The notes below the pieces were generated by a model. It was not told where the DNA came from. It saw only the letters and a program-made list of their open reading frames with translations, and did not search any database. From the NCBI GenBank assembly GCA_030750975.1, contig JASMHC010000001.1, positions 124,001 to 188,000 on the forward strand: a stretch of 64,000 nucleotides of DNA. The letters run 5' to 3'. This document shows, piece by piece, positions 35,500 to 44,659 of the stretch (position 1 is the first letter of the stretch; every line of letters begins with the position of its first letter). This DNA comes from Paracoccaceae bacterium. GTDB lineage: Bacteria; Pseudomonadota; Alphaproteobacteria; Rhodobacterales; Rhodobacteraceae. The position numbers and the translations under genes were made by a program.

Positions 35500-37346
35500 C
35501 GCTCGGCGACCTCAAGTTTTTCCTGCGCATCCAGCCACAATGCCTCGGCCCTTTCAATGGCTTCGGTCACTTCCGCATATTTCCGGTTCCAGACTTCGAG
35601 GTCCTTGACGCCTTGGTCCTCGTATAATGAGGGATCGGCCAGTTTGACCGAAAGCTTTTCTTCCATTTCGGCCAGCTTGCTTAACCGCTCTTCGCATTTT
35701 CTAACCTCGGCCCGAAGGCCAAGGACCATATCCCGCGACGGTCGTTTTGGTTTTACCGCCGCGGGTTTGGCGGGGCGTGCGGCCTTTTCGGGGGCCAGAA
35801 GGAAACGGCGGTAGGAGTCAAGATCGTCCTCATAGGGCGTGACGGTGCCGTCAGACACAAGCCAAAGCCGATCCGCCACCAGCGACAATAAATGCATGTC
35901 GTGGCTTACCAGAACCACGGCCCCGGAATATTCGTTCAGCGCTTCCATCAGCGCCTCGCGGCTTTCGATATCCAGATGGTTGGTGGGTTCGTCCAATATC
36001 AAAAGATGCGGCGCATCGAGCGTGGCCAGAAGCAAAGACAAGCGTGCTTTCTGGCCGCCAGACAACCGCCCAACCTCGGTTTCCGCCTGATCCGCGCCCA
36101 GGCCGAACCCCGCCAATGTCGCCCGCAATCGCGACGGGGGCGTATCGGGCCGTTCGCGCTGTAGATGCTGCAAGGGGGTTTCATCTATATGTAACTCATC
36201 CACCTGATGCTGCGCGAAATATCCGACCCGCAATTTGCCGGCGGTGACAAGCTTGCCCGCCATTTTCTCTAACCTGCCCGACAGCAGTTTTGACAGCGTG
36301 GATTTGCCCTGACCGTTCCTGCCCAGCAAGGCAATGCGATCATCCTGATCAATGCGCAGGTTCAGGTGCTTCAAAACGACAGTGTCACCATAGCCCACCG
36401 CGCCGCCCTCGATATTGACGATAGGCGGTGAAAGCGCTTCCGGCGGCGGGAAGGTGAACTTGCGCCTTGCCGCGTCTTCGGGGGCGGCGACCATGTCCAT
36501 CTTTTCAATCATCTTCAGACGGCTTTGCGCCTGCTTTGCCTTGGACGCCTTATAGCGGAAACGGTCGACGAATTTCTGCATATGCTCTTTTCGCGCCTGC
36601 TGTTTCTTCGCCGTGGCCGCCATGATGGCCCGCTGGTCCGCCCGCTGCCGGGCGAATTGGTCGTAGGTGCCGGTCCAGTAAGTCAGCTTGCGTTCGTCAA
36701 GATGAAGAATGCCGCCGACGGATCGGTTGAGCAATGCGCGATCGTGGCTGATGACAATAACCGTGTGCGGGTATTTGGCCAGATAGGCCTCTAGCCACAG
36801 GCTGCCTTCCAGATCAAGATAGTTGGTCGGCTCATCGAGCAACAAAAGATCCGGCTGGGCAAACAGAACACCGGCAAGGGCGACCCGCATCCGCCATCCG
36901 CCGGAAAAATCCGAGCAGGGGCGAAGTTGTTGGGCATCATCAAATCCCAAACCCTTCAAGATCGACGAGGCCCGCGCCTCGGCCGACCAGGCGTCAATAT
37001 CGGTCAGGCGGGTTTGTATCTCGGCGATGCGAAGCGGGTCCTTGGCATGCTCTGCTTCCGTCATCAGGGCAGTGCGTTCGGTATCGGCTGCAAGCACCGT
37101 GTCCAGCAACGAGGTATCCGAGGACGGCACTTCCTGTGCCACCCCGCCAATACGCACCCCACGGGGCACGGAAATTTCCCCGCTTTCCAACGCCAGCTCG
37201 CCGCGGATCAGGCGGAACAGCGTGGTTTTTCCCGTTCCGTTGGCACCGACCAAACCAACCTTGTGGCCGGTTGGAATTATGGCGCTTGCATCTTCGAACA
37301 AGGGACGGCCCTGGACGGCATAATTGATGGATTCGATCTTTAACAT
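35496..37346 (-). CDS. ABC-F family ATPase (Uup/YheS-like)
   Basis: 616 residues, soluble, with two ABC domains: Walker A GANGTGKTTL near residue 36 and GRNGQGKSTL near 343; signature motifs FSGGWRMRV and LSGGQKARL; Walker B LLLDEPTNYLD and LILDEPTNHLD. The linker between them is basic and helical, and a C-terminal coiled coil follows from about residue 545. ABC-F proteins act on ribosomes to relieve stalling. Coupled downstream to a methyltransferase gene. Repeat copy 4 begins 10 bp upstream. Confidence 0.94.
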   Translation of the reverse strand: MLKIESINYAVQGRPLFEDASAIIPTGHKVGLVGANGTGKTTLFRLIRGELALESGEISVPRGVRIGGVAQEVPSSDTSLLDTVLAADTERTALMTEAEHAKDPLRIAEIQTRLTDIDAWSAEARASSILKGLGFDDAQQLRPCSDFSGGWRMRVALAGVLFAQPDLLLLDEPTNYLDLEGSLWLEAYLAKYPHTVIVISHDRALLNRSVGGILHLDERKLTYWTGTYDQFARQRADQRAIMAATAKKQQARKEHMQKFVDRFRYKASKAKQAQSRLKMIEKMDMVAAPEDAARRKFTFPPPEALSPPIVNIEGGAVGYGDTVVLKHLNLRIDQDDRIALLGRNGQGKSTLSKLLSGRLEKMAGKLVTAGKLRVGYFAQHQVDELHIDETPLQHLQRERPDTPPSRLRATLAGFGLGADQAETEVGRLSGGQKARLSLLLATLDAPHLLILDEPTNHLDIESREALMEALNEYSGAVVLVSHDMHLLSLVADRLWLVSDGTVTPYEDDLDSYRRFLLAPEKAARPAKPAAVKPKRPSRDMVLGLRAEVRKCEERLSKLAEMEEKLSVKLADPSLYEDQGVKDLEVWNRKYAEVTEAIERAEALWLDAQEKLEVAER

Positions 37347-37721
37347 GCGTGCGACCTAAACCGTTTCGCCATGTTGCTGAGACACAGGCACTATGGCGAC
37401 ACGTGCGAAACCTATTGATGATGTGGGCGTTTCAAAATCAACGTATGTCTCAAGTCAATTTTGAAACGCTTTAGCAGAGCAAATCCCGAGACGCTATGGG
37501 CTTTCAACAGCATGGGCAAGCCGTCAGCCCTTTTTGCGCGTTGCGCGGTGGATCGGGTCTGGCTTATGCCAACCTGATCGCTGGCATTGAAGGGCCGATA
37601 ATCCTGGCGCGGCATTGACGCATGCAAGGACTTTCCAAAGGGCAATCCACATGCTATCGGAGCGCCAATTTGAACATTGGGGCAGGCAAGGGGTCTGGCC
37701 CCCAAATCAGGAGAACCTACC
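37347..37721. other. Intergenic region between the ABC-F gene and ndk
   Basis: 375 bp without a gene. The left third is repeat copy 4 (37356-37474). From 37475 to 37721 I see no coding frame of note; an AGGGG...CCCC hairpin-like stretch near 37690-37705 precedes the ndk ribosome site. Promoters for both divergent genes must lie here. Confidence 0.6.
37356..37474 (-). repeat. Dispersed two-hairpin repeat, copy 4 (long form, inverted)
   Basis: About 119 bp, opposite orientation to the others. The left hairpin is a perfect 12-bp stem, GCGTTTCAAAAT (37427-37438) with ATTTTGAAACGC (37458-37469), 19-nt loop. The right hairpin pairs TGGCGA with TCGCCA. Outer ends read CTAAA-C-GTTTCG and GAAACGCTTTAG, an imperfect terminal inverted repeat. 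Confidence 0.75.
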
Positions 37722-38144
37722 ATGGCGCTGGAACGCACCTTTTCGATCATCAAACCCGATGCCACCCGCCGCAACCTGACCGGCGCAATCAACGCAAAAT
37801 TTGAAGAGGCCGGCCTGCGCATCGTTGCCCAGAAACGCATCCACCTGACCAAAGCCCAGGCGGGTGTTTTCTACGCCGTGCACGCCGAGCGTCCCTTCTA
37901 TGACGAGCTGTGCGAATTCATGGCGTCGGCACCGATTGTTGCGCAGGTTCTGGAGGGCGAAGGCGCCATTGCGAAAAACCGCGAAGTTATGGGCGCGACC
38001 AACCCTGCCGATGCGGCGCCGGGCACCATCCGTGCGGAATTCGCTGAATCGGTCGGTGAAAACTCGGTTCACGGTTCGGACGCACCTGAAACCGCAGCGG
38101 TCGAGATCGCGTATTTCTTCTCGGGTCTAGAGCTGGTTGGCTAA
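37722..38144 (+). CDS. ndk: Nucleoside-diphosphate kinase
   Basis: 140 residues. Balances NTP pools by phosphate transfer through His117 in [13 protein letters not shown]. Family start [17 protein letters not shown] and the RXXMGATNP loop ([16 protein letters not shown]) are present. The ATG at 37722 has GGAGAA nine bases upstream. The GC-hairpin repeat A lies 17 bp after the stop and may end the transcript. Confidence 0.97.
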   Translation: MALERTFSIIKPDATRRNLTGAINAKFEEAGLRIVAQKRIHLTKAQAGVFYAVHAERPFYDELCEFMASAPIVAQVLEGEGAIAKNREVMGATNPADAAPGTIRAEFAESVGENSVHGSDAPETAAVEIAYFFSGLELVG

Positions 38145-38160
38145 GGTCTGAGACTTTGGT

Positions 38161-38243
38161 TTCGGATCGCTTGCGCGATCCGACCGGGGCGAGAGGGCGT
38201 TGCCCTCTCGCGCTCTCCCAGAGTATTTTTGGAAAGATGAATT
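38161..38243 (-). repeat. Post-stop GC-hairpin repeat, copy A
   Basis: Read on the minus strand directly after the TfoX-C stop: AAATTCATCTTTCCAAAAAT then ACTCTGGGAGAG, followed by a perfect 9-bp stem (38190-38198 with 38202-38210, CGAGAGGGC/GCCCTCTCG) and a second stem GGATCGC/GCGATCC (38163-38180). It separates convergent ndk and the TfoX-C gene and may act as a two-way terminator. Confidence 0.65.
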
Positions 38244-38573
38244 TCAGGACGTTTTTTCAATAACGCCAATTTTGTTGAGGATACTCTCAATCCCCGTATG
38301 TGGATTTCGTTGCGCTGACGTGATTTCGTCAAAGCGCTTGCGCAGCTGGATTTTTTCTTCGCCCTGACAATCGTTCCACGGTCGTCCCTGCAAGCCCATA
38401 ACCAAGGCGTAATATCCGATGAAATGCGGGCGGGTTCCGGTTTCCAGCAGCTTGGCATAGGCCTTATCCGCCCCCATCGCGAAAAGCGTTTCGGCATCCT
38501 TGATGCCCGCGCGCGCGAACACTTTGTCCGATGCCGGACCGAGGTTGCGGATGGAAGAAACCGGTTTGCCCAT
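38244..38573 (-). CDS. TfoX C-terminal-domain protein
   Basis: 109 residues. The family helix-hairpin-helix-like start SSIRNLGPASDKVFARAGI is followed by an ALVMGLQGRPWND segment. This is the C-terminal half of TfoX/Sxy without the N-terminal domain; stand-alone versions are common in alphaproteobacteria and have no proven competence role. Function unknown. Confidence 0.82.
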   Translation of the reverse strand: MGKPVSSIRNLGPASDKVFARAGIKDAETLFAMGADKAYAKLLETGTRPHFIGYYALVMGLQGRPWNDCQGEEKIQLRKRFDEITSAQRNPHTGIESILNKIGVIEKTS

Positions 38574-38604
38574 GTGGCAATCCTAAAGCCATAATCCGAC
38601 AGTG

Positions 38605-39969
38605 TCAGCCTTCAATCGCCCGGTCAGCGATATCGAGCGTCCGATCAAGTCTTTCGAGACCGGTCATCAGGTCTTCTTCGCTGATATTCAGCGGAGGCGT
38701 CAGGCGGATGACGTTCGAGAAGAACGACAGATACAGCCCCTGATCCATCGCATAACCCATCATATCCGACATTGGCTTGGCGTCGTCACCTTTGGCGGCA
38801 AAAGGCACCAGCGGGTCCTTGGTTTCGCGATCCTTTACCAGTTCAATCCCGTTGAACATGCCAAGCCCGCGAATATCCCCGATCGAGGGGTGCTTTCCGG
38901 CCAGTTTGTGCAGTTCACTTCGCATTATCTCACCCATAGCCGTGGCATGGGCAAGCGTGCCCTCTTCCTGCATAGCGCGGATGGCGGCTACACCCGAGGC
39001 ACAAGCCAAAGGATGACCCGCATAGGTCAATCCGCCGGGCAGGGGGGTGTTGCGCAGCCAATCATGAAGATTGGTACTGACCGACATTGTGCCCAAGGGC
39101 ACATAGCCCGAGTTGATGCCCTTGGCCGAGGTGATGATATCTGGCTGCACCCCCCAATGATCGACCGCGAACCATTTCCCGGTGCGGCCAAAGCCCGCCA
39201 TGACCTCGTCGGCGATCAGCAGGATGCCGTATTTCTCGCAGGTTTCCTTGATCGACTGGAGGTAGCCGTCCGGCGGAACGATAATGCCGTTGGTGCCAAC
39301 CACGGTCTCAAGAATGACCGCCGCGACGGTGTTCGGGTTTTCGTACATCAGCAGCTCTTCCAGATGTGGACCGCCTTGCGCAACCGGGCAGTTGGCCGGG
39401 TCGCTGTGGCCGGTGGGCAGGCGATATACATAAGGGTCCAGCATCCGCACCACGCCGGGCATATCGGCGCGGGTCAGGTGGTGGCGCGGGTCGCCTGTCA
39501 GCGACAGGCTGCCGCCGGTCGCGCCGTGATAGCTGCGATACCGCGCGATGATCTTGGTACGGCCGGTGTAATGCCGCGCCAGACGGATCGCAGTTTCGTT
39601 GGCCGCCGCGCCGCCTGTGGTGAAGAATGTCGAGGTAATATTGGCGGGCGTGATCTCGTTCATGATCGCCGCCAGTTCCGAGCGCACATCCGATCCCATC
39701 GCGGGGCCGATATAGCACAGCTTGTCGGCCTGATCCTTGATCGCCTGCACGATTTTCGGGTGCTGGTGTCCCAGATTGGCGTTGACCAGCTGCGATTGAA
39801 AATCAAGATAGCGCTTGCCGCCGGTGTCCCAGAACCAGCTGCCCGATGCCCCGGCGATCACCCGGGGCTTGCCACCCTGCTTCAACCAGCTTTGCAGGTA
39901 GTGATCGGCATGCATCTGCTGCACCCAAGCCGGATCATGTGTCGGATAAGCGTTGCTGAGATCGGTCAT
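38605..39969 (-). CDS. Class III (omega) aminotransferase, PLP-dependent
   Basis: 454 residues, fold type I. The PLP lysine is Lys283 in TSAKGINSGYVPLG, the pyridine-binding Asp254 is in IADEVMAGFGRTG, and FFTTGGAAANETAIRLARHY holds the phosphate-binding loop. Substrate not readable. It lies 18 bp downstream of three enolase-superfamily genes and is the last gene of their transcript, so it may move the amino group of a demethylated or isomerised amino acid, with pyruvate or 2-oxoglutarate as acceptor. Confidence 0.87.
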   Translation of the reverse strand: MTDLSNAYPTHDPAWVQQMHADHYLQSWLKQGGKPRVIAGASGSWFWDTGGKRYLDFQSQLVNANLGHQHPKIVQAIKDQADKLCYIGPAMGSDVRSELAAIMNEITPANITSTFFTTGGAAANETAIRLARHYTGRTKIIARYRSYHGATGGSLSLTGDPRHHLTRADMPGVVRMLDPYVYRLPTGHSDPANCPVAQGGPHLEELLMYENPNTVAAVILETVVGTNGIIVPPDGYLQSIKETCEKYGILLIADEVMAGFGRTGKWFAVDHWGVQPDIITSAKGINSGYVPLGTMSVSTNLHDWLRNTPLPGGLTYAGHPLACASGVAAIRAMQEEGTLAHATAMGEIMRSELHKLAGKHPSIGDIRGLGMFNGIELVKDRETKDPLVPFAAKGDDAKPMSDMMGYAMDQGLYLSFFSNVIRLTPPLNISEEDLMTGLERLDRTLDIADRAIEG

Positions 39970-39987
39970 TGAAGGCTCCGGAATGGG

Positions 39988-41091
39988 TCAGTCTAGGATA
40001 AGATCGGGGGTGCCAAGCAGGTCGGTGTCGGGCGTAATGCCAAGACCCGCCCCTTGCGGCGGTGCTATGCGCCCATCTTTGCGGGTTGGAACGTCAACTG
40101 CGATGCGCGGGCCGACGTAATGTGACAGGTCACAGGTATTAAGAAGCCGCGAAGGCTTCGTCGCCGATGCAAGATGCAACGCCGCTGCCGTCACAATGTC
40201 GGACCCCCAGGTGCATTCGACACACATTTTCACGCCAAGATGCTCGCACAGATCACGGGCTTTGCGTGAAGCAGAAAGACCGCCGAATTTTGACAGTTTG
40301 ATTGCGACAGCGTCCATCACGCCCTTGGCATGGCCTTCCAGCAGTGACGGGATGTCGTGGGCGTTTTCATCCAGCTTCATCGGCAGGCCCGTTGCGTGCC
40401 GGACCGTGGCGCATTCGTCGATCGTGGCGCAGGGCTGTTCGAGCATGATATCGAGATGCTGAACCGCGCGGGCGGTTCGGGTGGCGTCCAACTGTGTCGC
40501 GCCACAGTTCCAGTCCCCATAGACCAACGGGCCATCGCCGACAGCTTCGCGGACCTTGATCAGGCGTTCTGCATCGGTTTGCCAGTCGCCTGACGCACCA
40601 AGCTTGACCTGAAACTGGGTCATGCCGCCGTTCCTGGCTTCCAGCGCGATACGGGCCATTTCGTCCGGCGCAACACAAGTGATCGAGTGATAAAGCGGCA
40701 TCCTGTCCTGCCGCTGCCCGCCCAATAGCGCGTGAAGCGGCAAACCCGCCACTTTCGCGGTGATGTCCCAAAGCGCAATGTCCACGGCAGATTTGGCATA
40801 GCGGTGATCGATCAGATAGGCGTCCAGTTTTGCCATCAACGCCTCGGGACCGAGCGGATCGGCACCGATCAGCACAGGGGCCAGCTCTTGCAGGGCAGGG
40901 CCAACACCACGGGCATAGGCGGGCAGGTAATGCGGGATCGGGCAAACCTCGCCCCATCCCGATATTTCACTGTCCGTATCAATACGCAGAATGGCGCTTT
41001 CGACGGTATCGCAGGTTTTGCCGTCGGCCATGTAATAGGTTTCATGGCTGGTCAGCGGGACGTGCCAAAGAGAGATTCGGGTGATCTTCAT
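39988..41091 (-). CDS. Enolase-superfamily enzyme 1 (mandelate racemase / muconate lactonizing family)
   Basis: 367 residues: N-terminal capping domain (1-125) and barrel. Metal ligands Asp193, Glu218 and Asp241 and acid/base lysines Lys163 (QFQVKLG) and Lys265 (AIKLSKFGG) are all present, so it should be active. The arrangement of two opposed lysines is that of 1,1-proton-transfer and dehydration enzymes such as hydroxyproline-betaine epimerase; a cis-3-hydroxyproline dehydratase is another possibility. Start overlaps the stop of gene 2 by four bases (ATGA). Specificity loops differ from genes 2 and 3, so substrates probably differ. Confidence 0.87.
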   Translation of the reverse strand: MKITRISLWHVPLTSHETYYMADGKTCDTVESAILRIDTDSEISGWGEVCPIPHYLPAYARGVGPALQELAPVLIGADPLGPEALMAKLDAYLIDHRYAKSAVDIALWDITAKVAGLPLHALLGGQRQDRMPLYHSITCVAPDEMARIALEARNGGMTQFQVKLGASGDWQTDAERLIKVREAVGDGPLVYGDWNCGATQLDATRTARAVQHLDIMLEQPCATIDECATVRHATGLPMKLDENAHDIPSLLEGHAKGVMDAVAIKLSKFGGLSASRKARDLCEHLGVKMCVECTWGSDIVTAAALHLASATKPSRLLNTCDLSHYVGPRIAVDVPTRKDGRIAPPQGAGLGITPDTDLLGTPDLILD

Positions 41092-42194
41092 GAGTAAACC
41101 GCCACCGGATTGCCCAGTGCCTCTTCATCGGGGTGAACGCCAAGGCCCGGAGTTTCGGGCAGGTGAAGGTGGCCGTTTTGGTTGCGCGGTCCGCGTCCGC
41201 CGGCGATATCGACGGTCAGCATGTCCTGGCAGGCCCAAACGGCATGGCAATTATAGTCGGGGATGGTTGCAGCCAGATGTAGAGCCTCGGTATCGGCCAG
41301 CACGCTGCCTCCGGTGGCCATGACGAACATATCAATGCCATGCGCCAAGGCGACATCACGCATACGGGCGGCCTTGGTCAGACCGCCGACGCGGTTCAGC
41401 TTGATTCCGAAAACCTCGGCTAACCCGTCGCGGGCGATGCGGGTGGCGTCTTGCAGCGTCACCAGGCTTTCGTCGACGCTGACGGGGGCTGCGTGTTTGT
41501 GGCTGATGGCGGCGATGTCATCAAGCGTTTCGCCCGGTTGTTCGAACATCACATTCAGGTCTTCAGTCGCCGACATGACCTGCAATGCCTGCTGGCGGGT
41601 CCATCCTCGGTTGACGTCATAGAGGATGATTTCATTCTCGGTCCGATGCGCTTCGACATCGCGTATGCGGGCAATGTCGCGGGTGACGTTGCCACCGATT
41701 TTTACCGAATGGGCGATATACCCACGCTTGCGGTAGCGGTCCATCACCTCGCGGGTTTCCTCAACCGTTTTGGCCCCGACCGATGAGGCGATGGGCCGGG
41801 GGGTGCGCGAGCCGCCACCCATCAGATCGGCGATGGGCAGGCCGGCCGCTTGGCCTGCAATGTCCCAGCAGGCCATGTCGATGGGGGATTTGGCATAGAG
41901 ATGACCCGGCAGGGCAAGGTCCATCGCGCGTTCGATATCCAGCAGTTTGCGCGGATCAAGGCCGAGGATGAACGGGGCCATGGTTTCGATGCCCGCCCGA
42001 ATGCCGGGGCCATGGGCCGGGACGTAGGTGTGGCCCCAAGGGGTGCCTTCGCCCCATCCGGTCAGACCTGCGTCGGTTTCGATCTTCACCAAGGTTGCGT
42101 CAAGGCATTCGAATTTCAACCGGCCACCGGACAGCCAATAGGGGTGCTCCAGCGGAAGATCGGTTTGGAATACGGTGATGCGGGTTATTTTCAT
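41088..42194 (-). CDS. Enolase-superfamily enzyme 2 (mandelate racemase / muconate lactonizing family)
   Basis: 368 residues. Lys165 (HSVKIGG), Asp193, Glu218, Asp241 and Lys265 (FGIKLNRVGG) form a complete active site. The N-terminal capping loop (HPYWLSGGRLKFEC) is unlike that of the two neighbours. Similar enzymes racemise or epimerise amino-acid betaines. The stop overlaps the start of gene 1. The 110-bp gap to gene 3 is filled by post-stop repeat B. Confidence 0.87.
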   Translation of the reverse strand: MKITRITVFQTDLPLEHPYWLSGGRLKFECLDATLVKIETDAGLTGWGEGTPWGHTYVPAHGPGIRAGIETMAPFILGLDPRKLLDIERAMDLALPGHLYAKSPIDMACWDIAGQAAGLPIADLMGGGSRTPRPIASSVGAKTVEETREVMDRYRKRGYIAHSVKIGGNVTRDIARIRDVEAHRTENEIILYDVNRGWTRQQALQVMSATEDLNVMFEQPGETLDDIAAISHKHAAPVSVDESLVTLQDATRIARDGLAEVFGIKLNRVGGLTKAARMRDVALAHGIDMFVMATGGSVLADTEALHLAATIPDYNCHAVWACQDMLTVDIAGGRGPRNQNGHLHLPETPGLGVHPDEEALGNPVAVYS

Positions 42195-42229
42195 AGCTTT
42201 GGTCCTTGATTGCGCCGCGCTTTGCGCGT

Positions 42230-42303
42230 CGCGGTGGGGTGGGGGCTCTGCCCCCGTCGCTTTTTGAGCGACTCCCCCGAAGTATTTATGAAAAGGTGAA
42301 GCA
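42230..42303 (-). repeat. Post-stop GC-hairpin repeat, copy B
   Basis: Read on the minus strand directly after the stop of enolase-superfamily gene 3: GCTTCACCTTTTCATAAATA then CTTCGGGGGAGTCGC. Stems: GTCGCT/AGCGAC (42256-42261 with 42267-42272) and GGGGGC/GCCCCC (42241-42246 with 42250-42255, loop TCT). It lies inside an operon-like run, so it may tune rather than end transcription. Confidence 0.7.
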
Positions 42304-43410
42304 TTATGTGCCCCATATGGCGACCGGTGCGCCCAGGCTTTCGAAGTCGGGTGTGACGCCGAGGCCCGGTGTGTCGGGGGCGTAGAGCTTGCCGTCTTTG
42401 GTGGTTGCGCCGCCGATGCCTGTTGTACGGGTGTTGTAGTTCATCAGGTCGGTGGAATTGATCAGGAATTCCTCGGGTGTCGAGGCCGCGAACTGGGCGA
42501 CGGCGGCGGTCGTAATCTGACCTCCCCATGTGTCTTCGCTGACCACGGGGATGCGGTTTTCCACCAGATAATCCCGCACGCGGCGGGCCTTTGACAACCC
42601 GCCAAGGTTCGAGATTTTCAGACAGCAGATCTCGGCCCCGCGATCGGCCACGATACGTTGGGCCATGTGCATTCCGGTTATGCATTCGTCCAGTTTCATG
42701 GGCTGCTCGGCGACCCGGCGCACCTGTTGGCATTCCTCGTAGGTTTTGCACGGCTGTTCGAGAATGAAATCCAGATCGCGGGTGGCGCGGGCCACCCGGA
42801 CGGCGTTATCAACGCGCCAGCCCTGATTGGCATCGGCCATGGCTTTTTCGCCAGCCTGCATCAAGCTTACCGTGTCGCGGATACGGTCAATATCGGTTGC
42901 CCAATCGCCGCCGACCTTGATTTGGAACTGCCGATACCCTGCCTTGCGGTGCCGGTCCAACTCGTCAATCGTTTCGCCCAGCGCCTTTTGCGGGGCAACG
43001 CGGTACATCGGTGCGCCATTGGTCAGCTTGCCACCCATCAGCATCCACACCGGCTGATCCGTGGCTTTGCCAAGGATATCCCAGCAGGCCGCATCCATGG
43101 GGGCTTTGGCATAGCCGTGCCCCTGAACGATATGATCCATCAGGCGTTCCATTCGCGCGACCTGACGGGGGTCTTCGCCCAGAAGATGTGGCGTGGCGAG
43201 GCGAAGGAAGGCCTCGACCCCTTCGGAATGGGCGACCATGTAATTTTCACCGCATGGGGTGAATTCCCCGCATCCCGATACGCCCGCATCGGTGTCCACA
43301 ACCACCACATTGGCCTTTGCCGCCGAAATCGGGTTGCCCGCACCCCAGACATAGGTGCCGCCGATATAGGGCAAGTCCGTTTTGTAAAGGCTGATACGGG
43401 TAATTTTCAT
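42304..43410 (-). CDS. Enolase-superfamily enzyme 3 (mandelate racemase / muconate lactonizing family)
   Basis: 368 residues with Lys165 (FQIKVGG), Asp193, Glu218, Asp241 and Lys265 (CLKISNLGG). The capping loop (YIGGTYVWGAGNPISAAKA) again differs. Of the three it is nearest the regulator and the FAD/GcvT gene. Probably another racemase/epimerase or a dehydratase of the same pathway. Followed by repeat B. Confidence 0.87.
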   Translation of the reverse strand: MKITRISLYKTDLPYIGGTYVWGAGNPISAAKANVVVVDTDAGVSGCGEFTPCGENYMVAHSEGVEAFLRLATPHLLGEDPRQVARMERLMDHIVQGHGYAKAPMDAACWDILGKATDQPVWMLMGGKLTNGAPMYRVAPQKALGETIDELDRHRKAGYRQFQIKVGGDWATDIDRIRDTVSLMQAGEKAMADANQGWRVDNAVRVARATRDLDFILEQPCKTYEECQQVRRVAEQPMKLDECITGMHMAQRIVADRGAEICCLKISNLGGLSKARRVRDYLVENRIPVVSEDTWGGQITTAAVAQFAASTPEEFLINSTDLMNYNTRTTGIGGATTKDGKLYAPDTPGLGVTPDFESLGAPVAIWGT

Positions 43411-43463
43411 CCCTTGCCTTTCGTTAAAGAGATTTCGGGCACACCAGTCCCTTGACCCTCGAC

Positions 43464-43480
43464 GCGCCCAAAATGGGCGC
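43464..43480 (-). other. Intercistronic hairpin between MDR dehydrogenase and enolase-superfamily gene 3
   Basis: GCGCCCA-AAA-TGGGCGC is a perfect 7-bp stem with a 3-nt loop in the 163-bp gap. No T run follows, so it is not a standard terminator; an RNA processing or stability element is possible. Confidence 0.35.
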
Positions 43481-43573
43481 TGCGCGGGGTATCTATCGCG
43501 TGGGCGATATGTGCCGGGGGTTGGGTCAATTTGCGGGCCTCGATAAGCGGCTGTTACAGGGGGGCGTCAGATG

Positions 43574-44659
43574 TCATGGCACGACGACGATATTTCCGGT
43601 GTGTTTCTTGGCGATGAACGCGGCCTGCGCCTCGCGCAGTTGCGCAAGCGGATATGTGGCGGCCAGAGCCGGTTTGATCTCGCCCGCTTCAATATATGTC
43701 ACGAGGTTTCGTGTCACCTCGGGCGGGATGATCGTTGACCCGGTGAATGTCAGGTCGCGCAGGTAGAAAGTGCGCAGATCAAGCGAGACCATGGGTCCGG
43801 CAATCGCCCCCGAACAGGTATAGCGGCCACCGCGTTCAAGGATGTCGATCAGCTTGGGCCAGTAATCTCCGCCGACGATATCGGCAACTACGGTGATTTT
43901 CTCGTCGCCCAAAGCATCCCGCAGATTGGCCGGACCGCGCGGCAGAATTCGGTCGGGTCCAAGCCGGGCCACGTCCGGGTGTTTGGCTTCGGACGCAAGG
44001 GCAATCACCCGCGCGCCGCGCCGCTTGGCCAGTTGCACCAGGGCGCCGCCGACGCCGCCGGATGCACCGGGCACCAATACGGTGTCGGCAGAGGTCACAT
44101 TGGCGCGGGTCAGCATGCCTTCGGCGGTTGAGTATGAACAGCTGAAGGTGGCCATTTCGGCGTCGGAATATTCTGAGTTGACGGCGACAGCATTGATTGC
44201 CGGAAGGGTCGTGTATTCAGCAAAGCCGCCATCACGCTCGCTGCCGTAATATCCGGTTTTGTCCATGTTTTCAGGATCGGCCGGATCGCGCAGCCAATTG
44301 TCTGAAATAACCCTTTGACCAATGCGGCCCGCATCAACCCCTTCGCCCACCGCTTCGATGATGCCACACACATCCGCGCCCTGAATGCGCGGGAATGCGA
44401 TCGGAGCGCCGCCCCAGGTCGGGTCATCTTCGTTGACCGTGTCATAGGCGCCCCCGGTCGTGCGGTCGGTGACGGCCTTTGAGTACCAGCCGGTTCGGGT
44501 GTTCACATCGGTATTGTTCAATCCGCAGGCTTTTACGCGGATCAGAACCTCTCCGGCTGCCGGGGCAGGGGTGGGCCAATCGGTGTGAAGAACCATTTGG
44601 TCAAGATCTCCGTGGGCCATCGTGACCATGGCTTTCATCGTCTTTGGAATTTCATTCAT
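43574..44659 (-). CDS. Zinc-independent medium-chain dehydrogenase/reductase (quinone-oxidoreductase-like)
   Basis: 361 residues. GroES-like N domain and Rossmann domain with VLVPGASGGVGGALVQLAKR. Where zinc alcohol dehydrogenases have the catalytic cysteine (C-x-T-D), this protein has VKACGLNNTDVNT, with Asn in its place, so it is of the zinc-free reductase type. An insert of about 25 residues (YDTVNEDDPTWGG region) precedes GADVCG. Probably NADPH-dependent. Start overlaps the FAD/GcvT stop by four bases, so the two are translated together. Confidence 0.83.
   Translation of the reverse strand: MNEIPKTMKAMVTMAHGDLDQMVLHTDWPTPAPAAGEVLIRVKACGLNNTDVNTRTGWYSKAVTDRTTGGAYDTVNEDDPTWGGAPIAFPRIQGADVCGIIEAVGEGVDAGRIGQRVISDNWLRDPADPENMDKTGYYGSERDGGFAEYTTLPAINAVAVNSEYSDAEMATFSCSYSTAEGMLTRANVTSADTVLVPGASGGVGGALVQLAKRRGARVIALASEAKHPDVARLGPDRILPRGPANLRDALGDEKITVVADIVGGDYWPKLIDILERGGRYTCSGAIAGPMVSLDLRTFYLRDLTFTGSTIIPPEVTRNLVTYIEAGEIKPALAATYPLAQLREAQAAFIAKKHTGNIVVVP

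Noticed and set aside
42304-43410. Calling one of the MR/MLE enzymes HpbD (hydroxyproline-betaine epimerase)
   Set aside because: The catalytic residues agree but capping loops differ and neighbours are only partly those of known hpb clusters; the name would overstate the evidence.
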